This document shows, piece after piece, positions 24,457-29,720 of a stretch of DNA of 29,720 nt (its first letter is position 1; each line of letters begins with the position of its first letter). Both the position numbers and the translations under genes were made by a program. The notes under the pieces were generated by a model. It worked only from the letters and a program-made list of their open reading frames with translations, ran no database searches and was not told the DNA's origin. Source of the stretch: Desulfobacterales bacterium HSG17 (lineage in GTDB: Bacteria; Desulfobacterota; Desulfobacteria; Desulfobacterales; Desulfococcaceae); assembly GCA_030377945.1 (NCBI GenBank), contig JAUCGD010000020.1:1-29720 (forward strand), in the 5' to 3' direction.

Positions 24457-26136
24457 ATGTCCTATCTTGTGCTTGCCCGCAAATACCGGCCCCAGACATT
24501 TAAAGATGTAGTAAAACAGGATCATGTAACCCAAACCTTATCCAATGCTATTGTATCAAGCAGGGTTGCCCATGCAATCCTGTTTTCAGGCCCAAGAGGA
24601 ACAGGTAAAACAACTATTGCCAGGATACTTGCAAAAGCAATGAACTGCCAAAATGGGCCAACTCCTTCACCCTGCAATACATGCCGCTCATGCAAAGAAA
24701 TTACATCAGGCAGTTCAACAGATGTTTTTGAAATTGACGGAGCATCAAATAATGGTGTGGATCATATACGGGAACTTCGTGAAAATATCCGCTACATGCC
24801 TGCATACAGTCCTTACAAGATTTATATAATAGACGAAGTTCATATGCTGAGTACCCAGGCTTTTAACGCACTCTTAAAGACCCTGGAAGAACCTCCTTCA
24901 CATATAATGTTTTTGTTTGCCACAACTGAATCCCACAAAATACCCATAACCATTCTCTCAAGGTGCCAGCGCCATGATCTCAGGAGAATTGATCTGGAAT
25001 CCGTAGTAAATCATATGGCTGTATTGTGCAATAAGGAAAGTGTGGACATACAAAAGGAAAGCCTGGCCCTGATTGCAAGAGAATCAGGAGGCAGTATGCG
25101 TGACGCCTTGAGTCTGCTGGATCAGGTAATAACATGTTCCCAGGACAATATCACCCATGAACATATTCTTGATATTTTAGGTGTAATTGACCGGAAAATT
25201 CTTTTTGATATTTCAGCAGCAGTATTACAGGGACATGTTGCTGTAATTCTCGAACTTATTAACGATATTTACGATCACGGCCATAATATAAAGGAATTAT
25301 ATACATCCCTTTTGGAACATTTCAGAAATCTCATGATAGCAAAAATGGGTACCAGGGCTGCTGCCCTGATAGATGTACCTTCCCATGAAATCAGGCTTAT
25401 GACAGATCAGATTGCCAATGTGTCAGGGCTTTTTTTAAACCAGGTACTTGATGTTCTTTTTAAAGAAGAAATCACGATAAAATTTTCCACCCAGCCAAGA
25501 CTGGCACTGGAAATGGCATTTATAAGAGTATTCCAAATCAAACCTGCCCTGCCCATAGAACAGCTTATTGAAAAAATAGACCTTTTAAGCAAGGGAGTAA
25601 GTCAGGAACCTGTTTCAACAATAAGGGAAGGAAAACCATATGAAACACTCAACAGTTCTTACAACCAGGATGTTAAGTCTCATATTGAAACACCTCAGAA
25701 ACAGGAAGCAAGCCCTGACAAAGCTCCTGAACCTGATATAATTAAGTTTGATGAAAATGATTCTGATAATGAAATATGGGAAAAACTTAAAAATTTGATT
25801 AGTAATAAATCTTCAGCATTGGGTTCATATCTCAATAAAACCGAATTTAAAAGGCTTGACAATGAAAAGCTGGAGATTCAAGTAAATGATAACAGCTTTA
25901 ATTTTAAACAGATTTCAAAAAAAGAAGACCTGATAAAAGATATTTGTGAAAAGTATTTTGACAAAAAAATAACATTGCTTATTATCCCTTCAAAGATAAA
26001 GGATAATAAAAAAATGGAATCAAAAACACAGGCAGACCAAAAAAAGCAGGATGCCCTTAATCATCCGATTACACAGGCAGCACTGGAAATCTTTAACGGT
26101 AAGCTTGTAGATGTAAAAATCTTACAGGAGGTATGA
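24457..26136 (+). CDS. dnaX: DNA polymerase III subunit gamma/tau
   Basis: A 559-residue clamp-loader ATPase. It opens [24 protein letters not shown]. Walker A GPRGTGKT lies at 45-52, a zinc module at C64, C73, C76 and C79, Walker B IIDEVHML near 125-132, and the sensor/arginine-finger motif [11 protein letters not shown] near 168. Domain III and a charged linker follow. The last 120 residues form a diverged tau-type tail ([28 protein letters not shown]...) expected to contact the replicative polymerase. As part of the clamp loader it places the beta clamp on primed DNA. No strong ribosome-binding site is seen before ATG 24457 (AGGAAAT, 14 bases away). It leads the dnaX-ybaB-recR cluster and overlaps ybaB translation closely. 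Confidence 0.96.
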   Translation: MSYLVLARKYRPQTFKDVVKQDHVTQTLSNAIVSSRVAHAILFSGPRGTGKTTIARILAKAMNCQNGPTPSPCNTCRSCKEITSGSSTDVFEIDGASNNGVDHIRELRENIRYMPAYSPYKIYIIDEVHMLSTQAFNALLKTLEEPPSHIMFLFATTESHKIPITILSRCQRHDLRRIDLESVVNHMAVLCNKESVDIQKESLALIARESGGSMRDALSLLDQVITCSQDNITHEHILDILGVIDRKILFDISAAVLQGHVAVILELINDIYDHGHNIKELYTSLLEHFRNLMIAKMGTRAAALIDVPSHEIRLMTDQIANVSGLFLNQVLDVLFKEEITIKFSTQPRLALEMAFIRVFQIKPALPIEQLIEKIDLLSKGVSQEPVSTIREGKPYETLNSSYNQDVKSHIETPQKQEASPDKAPEPDIIKFDENDSDNEIWEKLKNLISNKSSALGSYLNKTEFKRLDNEKLEIQVNDNSFNFKQISKKEDLIKDICEKYFDKKITLLIIPSKIKDNKKMESKTQADQKKQDALNHPITQAALEIFNGKLVDVKILQEV

Positions 26137-26138
26137 GA

Positions 26139-26453
26139 ATGAAAGGTATGGGAAACATGATGAAGCAGGCCCAGAAGCTTCAGGCCAAAATGCTTAAAAT
26201 GCAGGATGAAGTTGCTGATAAAACTGTTGAAACCAGTTCTGGAGGAGGCATGGTCAAGGTTGTTGCCAATGGCAAACAGCAGATTATTTCAATTCAGATT
26301 GAAAAAGAGGTTGTAGATCCTGATGATGTTGAAATGCTCCAAGACTTGGTTGTGGCTGCAATTAATGACGCACTTAAAAAATCACAGGATATGGTTTCCG
26401 AAAAAATGGGTAAGCTGATTCCACCTGGCATGAATATTCCGGGGATGATGTAA
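26139..26453 (+). CDS. ybaB: YbaB/EbfC-family nucleoid-associated protein
   Basis: A 104-residue protein: [90 protein letters not shown]... The family fold is a helical N-terminus, the GGGMVKV strand and a C-terminal helix, and the protein dimerises and binds DNA. I set the start at ATG 26139, 7 bases after AGGAGG (26126-26131). ATG 26133 is in frame but only 1 base from that site. It sits between dnaX and recR, the standard arrangement in many bacteria, suggesting a link to replication or repair. Confidence 0.95.
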   Translation: MKGMGNMMKQAQKLQAKMLKMQDEVADKTVETSSGGGMVKVVANGKQQIISIQIEKEVVDPDDVEMLQDLVVAAINDALKKSQDMVSEKMGKLIPPGMNIPGMM

Positions 26454-26465
26454 AAACTGCATTTT

Positions 26466-27065
26466 ATGAGTTATTATCCGCCATCAATTACAAACCTGGT
26501 TAAAAATCTTTCAGCACTACCCGGAATCGGGGAAAAAACAGCGGAGCGACTTGCCATGCATCTGCTCCGCGCTCCCCGGAAAGAAAGCGAAGCACTTGCC
26601 AGAAGCATTTTAAACCTTAAGGAAAAAATACGTTTATGCTCCAGATGTTTTGCTCTCAGTGACACAGAATCCTGTCAGATATGCAATAACCCGGCAAGGG
26701 ATGCCTCAATCATATGTGTTGTGGAAAATGCTGCTGAAATGACAGCAATTGAAAAATCAGGATCTTTTACAGGCCATTATCATATTCTCCAGGGGGTTCT
26801 TTCCCCTATGGACGGTGTTGGACCTGATGATATAAGAATCCGGGAACTTCTTATGCGGATTAAACAGGACAATATAAAAGAAATTGTCCTGGCTACGGGC
26901 ACAAATCTTGAAGGAGATACAACTGCATCATATATAGCAAAACAGCTTGTATTATATCCTGTAAAGGTGACACGTATTGCATCAGGAGTTCCCATGGGCG
27001 GAGATCTTAAATATGTTGACCATATAACTTTAAAAAGAGCAATGGAGACCCGCCATGTCTTATGA
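26466..27065 (+). CDS. recR: Recombination protein RecR
   Basis: A 199-residue protein of normal length. The N-terminal helix-hairpin-helix is LSALPGIGEKTAERLAMHLL (15-34). A zinc finger follows at C58, C61, C70 and C73, then a Toprim domain beginning IICVVENAAEMTAIEKSGSFTGHYHILQGVLSPMDGVGPDDIRI, and the C-terminal Walker-B-like tail TRIASGVPMGGDLKYVDHITLKRAMETR. With RecO and RecF it loads RecA at gaps during recombinational repair. It lies 12 bases after ybaB, and its last 11 bases overlap the start of the next gene, so the cluster is a tight operon. Confidence 0.98.
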   Translation: MSYYPPSITNLVKNLSALPGIGEKTAERLAMHLLRAPRKESEALARSILNLKEKIRLCSRCFALSDTESCQICNNPARDASIICVVENAAEMTAIEKSGSFTGHYHILQGVLSPMDGVGPDDIRIRELLMRIKQDNIKEIVLATGTNLEGDTTASYIAKQLVLYPVKVTRIASGVPMGGDLKYVDHITLKRAMETRHVL

Positions 27066-27471
27066 AAATATATTTGACTGCCAGCAATGCGGTGAATGCT
27101 GCAAAGGATTTGGCGGAACATATATCAGTCCGGAGGACATTCAGGCTATTTCCGCTTATATCAAAATTTCACCAGAAAAATTCTTATCCCAATACTGTCA
27201 GTCATCAGGAAGTAAAATAGTTATAGCCCAGGCAGATAACGGCTATTGCGAATTCTGGAAAGATAAAATCTGCACTATTCATCCGGTAAAACCCAGGATG
27301 TGCAGGCACTGGCCTTTTATTCAAAGTATTATAAAAGATGCAGGCAACTGGCATGCCATGGCTAATTCATGTCCTGGAATGAGAACAGATGTTTCTGATG
27401 AAACAATCATTAATTGTGTCAGCCTTGAAATTAAAAAGAGAAAAATTGAAAAGAGAAATACAAGGCCATGA
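27055..27471 (+). CDS. YkgJ-family cysteine cluster protein
   Basis: A 138-residue protein with the YkgJ (CxxCxxCC) pattern: FDCQQCGECCKGFGGTYISPEDIQAIS at the N-terminus, then YCEFWKDKICTIHPVKPRMCRHWPF and a later SCPGM. About eight conserved cysteines could bind zinc or an iron-sulphur cluster. Members are widespread and their function is not established. ATG 27055 lies inside the end of recR (11-base overlap), and the TGA overlaps the murI ATG by 4 bases, so it is translated as part of the dnaX-murI cluster. The last 15 residues are strongly basic (KKRKIEKRNTR). Confidence 0.85.
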   Translation: MSYENIFDCQQCGECCKGFGGTYISPEDIQAISAYIKISPEKFLSQYCQSSGSKIVIAQADNGYCEFWKDKICTIHPVKPRMCRHWPFIQSIIKDAGNWHAMANSCPGMRTDVSDETIINCVSLEIKKRKIEKRNTRP

Positions 27472-28253
27472 TCGGAATATTTGATTCTGGAATCGGAGGT
27501 CTTACTGTTGTTCAGGCTTTAAAAACCCTGCTGCCTGAGTATGATATGACCTATTTTGGAGATACAGCACGCACCCCCTATGGAAGCAAAAGTGCAAAAA
27601 GTGTTATGGAATATGCTCTTCAGGACACTGAATTCCTAATCAATAAAGGAGCAAAGCTGATTGTCGTAGCCTGCAATACTGCATCAAGTATTGCAATGAA
27701 AGCCTTAACAGAAAAATTTAATATACCCATATTTGAAGTTATTACCCCGGCAGCCGAACTTGCAGTTCAGGTTTCCCCAAAACTCAGAATTGGAGTTATT
27801 GGCACAAGAGCAACTGTAAACAGCGGTATATATGAAAAAAAAATCCTCAAATTAAATCCTGATGCCAGGATATTATCTTACCCCTGCCCTTTATTAGTTC
27901 CTCTTGTTGAAGAAGGATGGATAAAAAAACCTGAAACCAGGATGATTGTAAAAAAATACCTTCATCCTCTCAAAGTCAGGCAGATTGATACCCTTATTCT
28001 TGGATGTACCCATTACCCCATTTTAAAAGATACCATCCAGATAAAAATCGGAAAGAGAGTAAAACTTATAGATTCATCTGTTGCAATTGCAGAAAATGTA
28101 AAAAGCTTTTTAAAATCAAATCCAAAGTTTGATTTGATGATGAAAAAAACCGGTAAATCCTGTTTTTATGTTTCCGATATAACAGATCAGTTTAAAAAAA
28201 CTGCAAAATCCATTTTAAAAAGCAATATCAGCCTCGACCTGGTGAATTTATGA
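27468..28253 (+). CDS. murI: Glutamate racemase
   Basis: A 261-residue cofactor-independent racemase that converts L-glutamate to D-glutamate for peptidoglycan. Motifs are MIGIFDSGIGGLTVVQAL, YFGDTARTPYGSKS and VVACNTASS with catalytic C69, then LILGCTHYPIL with the second catalytic cysteine at about 180. Both acid/base cysteines and their Asn-Thr and Thr-His partners are present, so it should be active. It is joined to its neighbours by 4-base overlaps on both sides (27468-27471 and 28250-28253). Confidence 0.97.
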   Translation: MIGIFDSGIGGLTVVQALKTLLPEYDMTYFGDTARTPYGSKSAKSVMEYALQDTEFLINKGAKLIVVACNTASSIAMKALTEKFNIPIFEVITPAAELAVQVSPKLRIGVIGTRATVNSGIYEKKILKLNPDARILSYPCPLLVPLVEEGWIKKPETRMIVKKYLHPLKVRQIDTLILGCTHYPILKDTIQIKIGKRVKLIDSSVAIAENVKSFLKSNPKFDLMMKKTGKSCFYVSDITDQFKKTAKSILKSNISLDLVNL

Positions 28254-28819
28254 AATGGTTTCAAGACAAAATAAAAAGCGATTATATGCAGAGGCAGATA
28301 TATATGATGTCAAATCTGGGGCTGTTTTACCTTATTATAATAGCCCTGTTTGCTGTTCCCCTTATGGGAACATTTGTTGTTGTACTAATAAAAGGTGTTT
28401 TAGATTTCAGGTACTTGATCCTGGCAGGAGGAATAATTACTCTGTCTCTTATCATATTTTTTGGAGCCAGATTTATTATAAGAACATTTAGAGGAATAAA
28501 AAAAGACGGAATAAACGCATTCCAGGATGCTCAAAATCAAACAGGAACAGGGGAACCGATTCAAATAGGGGTGCTTAACGGGCTTATAACTTTTTCCTAT
28601 GGCAGAGGAAATAATGACACCATAAGAAATAATAATAGATTGATTCAAAACCAGGAAAAAGTATTATTACTGTCAGACAAGCCATCACCTAAACCTGATA
28701 CTTCCGATACCATACAAAAAATAAAAGAACTTTCAGAAATGAAAAATCAGGGGATAATTGAGGAGGATGAATTTATGATTTTAAAGCGGAATCTGATTCG
28801 AGAATTTGATACAGAATAA
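28250..28819 (+). CDS. Two-helix membrane protein with C-terminal SHOCT domain
   Basis: A 189-residue protein. Two membrane segments lie at about 22-46 (LGLFYLIIIALFAVPLMGTFVVVLI) and 52-75 (YLILAGGIITLSLIIFFGARFII). A polar middle region follows, with FSYGRGNNDTIRNNN. The last 35 residues (DTIQKIKELSEMKNQGIIEEDEFMILKRNLIREF) match the SHOCT short helical domain (x-L-xxLxxxGxIxxEEFxxxKxxLL), found at the ends of many membrane proteins and thought to mediate oligomerisation. Translation is coupled to murI by a 4-base overlap. Specific function unknown. It is the last gene of the cluster; a 28-bp palindrome follows the stop. Confidence 0.75.
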   Translation: MKWFQDKIKSDYMQRQIYMMSNLGLFYLIIIALFAVPLMGTFVVVLIKGVLDFRYLILAGGIITLSLIIFFGARFIIRTFRGIKKDGINAFQDAQNQTGTGEPIQIGVLNGLITFSYGRGNNDTIRNNNRLIQNQEKVLLLSDKPSPKPDTSDTIQKIKELSEMKNQGIIEEDEFMILKRNLIREFDTE

Positions 28820-28833
28820 ATTTGTACACAATT

Positions 28834-28861
28834 GTAGAGACAAGGCATGCCTTGTCTCTAC
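28834..28861. repeat. Perfect 28-bp palindrome at the convergent gene ends
   Basis: GTAGAGACAAGGCA joined directly to its exact reverse complement TGCCTTGTCTCTAC, with no spacer. It covers the stop codon of the minus-strand Wzz-type gene (28858-28860). The flanks lack a U-tract. Perfect spacerless palindromes of this GTAGAGAC...GTCTCTAC form recall dispersed intergenic repeats seen in several phyla. It may also act as a two-way terminator. Confidence 0.7.
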
Positions 28862-29600
28862 TTCCCTCCCCATAATTTCATTGCATTTTTAATCTGCCCA
28901 TATCTTTCAGGATCATCAATCTTTATCCTGTAAATAAATTCTTTAAAAAATGCCATAAATACAGCCATAAAAAATGCTACAAATACAGAGAGTATGCAGA
29001 TAATAGCACGTTTTGGCCCGACCTTTTTATTCTCATCAGGAACAATCGGAGAATCAATTACTTCAAAACTGTAAAACTTTTCAACCCTGGCAAAAGTCTC
29101 TTTTTCTATTTCTGCTGCAAGCAGGTTATATATCTTATCTTTCAACAATGTGTCACTGGTCCTGTCAAGGGCCTGTCTGAAAAAACGAATCTTTTCACTT
29201 GAATCCTGCAATACTGATTCACGAAGGGTTTCACTCAACTCCTTAAGATAATATTCCACAATCTTTTTAGCTTCTTCAGGGTCCTGATGCTCAAATCCGA
29301 TTTTAATTGTATTCATTGTTGTATCAACAGATACTTTAAGCATATTTTCTATAAGTATCTTCCAGCCATCCTGAATTGTGGGTTCCTCTTCAGACGTCCA
29401 TTTTTTATTGTCTTTATCCCATATATCTAAAAAAATAATCGGCATCAGGGAATATTTGTTTATTATTCTATTGGTAAGATCACGGCTTTTAAGAATAATT
29501 TCAATTTTTTCAAGACTCCCGCCTCCTCCAAGCCCCAACTGTCCGGCAACCATACCTCCCATAGCTCCAAGATCAGCTAATGCTCCACCCGAACTTTTTT
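28858..29600 (-). CDS. Wzz/GumC-type polysaccharide chain-length protein, C-terminal part (5' end lost at the repeat boundary)
   Basis: The frame stays open upstream of ATG 29562 to the boundary at 29600 (KSSGGALADLGAMGGMVAGQLGLGGGG), so the ATG is internal and the gene is cut at its 5' end. The visible part has the periplasmic Wzz-like region: SLEKIEIILKSRDLTNRIINKYSLMPIIF, then a coiled-coil stretch (DPEEAKKIVEYYLKELSETLRESVLQDSSEKIRFFRQAL). It next has FEVIDSPIVPDENKKVGPKRAIICILSVFVAFFMAVFMAFF, the conserved Pro-rich exit into the second membrane helix (about residues 178-202 from ATG 29562). Family members set O-antigen or exopolysaccharide chain length at the inner membrane. The N-terminal helix is missing, and no kinase domain follows. 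Confidence 0.85.
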
Positions 29601-29720
29601 CAGGGGGAAAGGATTATTATACTTTTTTATGGCGGAGAGAGAGGGATTCGAACCCTCGGTGCCGCTATAAACGACACACACGATTTCCAGTCGTGCACCT
29701 TCAGCCAGCTCGGTCATCTC
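29601..29720 (-). repeat. 120-bp inverted repeat, terminal copy (tRNA-Ser region)
   Basis: The exact reverse complement of 24203-24322, running to the last base of the window. It abuts the Wzz frame at 29600/29601, where a TAA soon interrupts that frame inside the repeat. A perfect copy that stops at a contig end and breaks a gene is best explained by assembly or amplification. Confidence 0.9.
29633..29720 (-). tRNA. Partial second copy of tRNA-Ser (GGA), 5' end missing
   Basis: Identical to bases 24203-24290 and lacking only the first three bases (GGA) of the acceptor stem, which would lie beyond the window. The encoded CCA is at 29630-29632. It is probably not a separate gene but a duplicate produced by the join at 29600/29601. 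Confidence 0.6.

Noticed and set aside
24457..26136. Programmed -1 frameshift in dnaX making a short gamma form
   Set aside because: The A-rich run near 25915-25922 could slip, but it lies close to the C-terminus rather than after domain III, and I see no supporting stem-loop at the expected distance.
24203..29720. Genomic island flanked by tRNA attachment sites
   Set aside because: The two tRNA copies are inverted, not direct. The DNA between holds housekeeping genes (dnaX, recR, murI), with no integrase, and one copy stops exactly at the contig end.

Overview
The window reads as a contig of mixed origin. Bases 1 to about 1160 carry the end of topA, a YfcE-type phosphodiesterase and the first 116 codons of bioB. 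This gene set, order and very AT-rich codon use resemble Campylobacterota (Sulfurimonas/Campylobacter-like). At about 1150-1170 the bioB frame runs straight into the C-terminal half of a histidine kinase. Everything from there to 29600 looks like one moderately AT-rich Gram-negative genome, most likely Desulfobacterota/Desulfobacterales: type IV pilus minor pilins with PilY1, a sigma-54 activator, groESL, hflKC, and dnaX-ybaB-recR-murI. The last 120 bases are an exact inverted copy of the tRNA-Ser region at 24203-24322. They cut off a Wzz-type gene, so the right end also looks like an assembly or amplification artefact. Taxonomy is inferred from protein resemblance only.

Left half (1161-14171): a pilus regulation and tip module. 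A truncated histidine kinase overlaps an NtrC/PilR-type sigma-54 activator. Two transcription units follow, each with the same promoter design: a TCTGG-N8-CCA(A/G)ATATTA inverted repeat, then about 100 bp downstream a -24/-12 sigma-54 promoter. The first unit encodes a secreted six-repeat propeller-like protein and a stand-alone receiver that is a near-duplicate of the activator's receiver. The second encodes FimT/GspH-, PilV-, PilW- and PilX-like minor pilins and a very long PilY1. This PilY1 has an Ala-rich repeat stalk, an Asn/Asp tract, a DUF4114-like segment and a C-terminal PilY1 propeller. A strong terminator closes the unit. A secreted PKD-like protein with a dockerin-like tail follows.

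Middle (14246-23847): on the minus strand a LysM protein, groES-groEL, an FmdB-type zinc ribbon protein, a HELVH putative metalloprotein, and hflK-hflC. On the plus strand are a 31-codon bS22/AURKAIP1-COX24-type ribosomal protein gene starting at TTG, a DciA/DUF721 gene and a TrmN6-like methyltransferase. The methyltransferase converges, with overlapping stop codons, on a DUF1015 gene.

Right part (24043-29600): tandem tRNA-Ser(CGA) and tRNA-Ser(GGA), then a tight co-directional cluster dnaX-ybaB-recR-YkgJ-like-murI-SHOCT membrane protein. A perfect 28-bp palindrome separates this from the truncated Wzz gene on the minus strand. No stretch longer than 300 bases lacks a gene.
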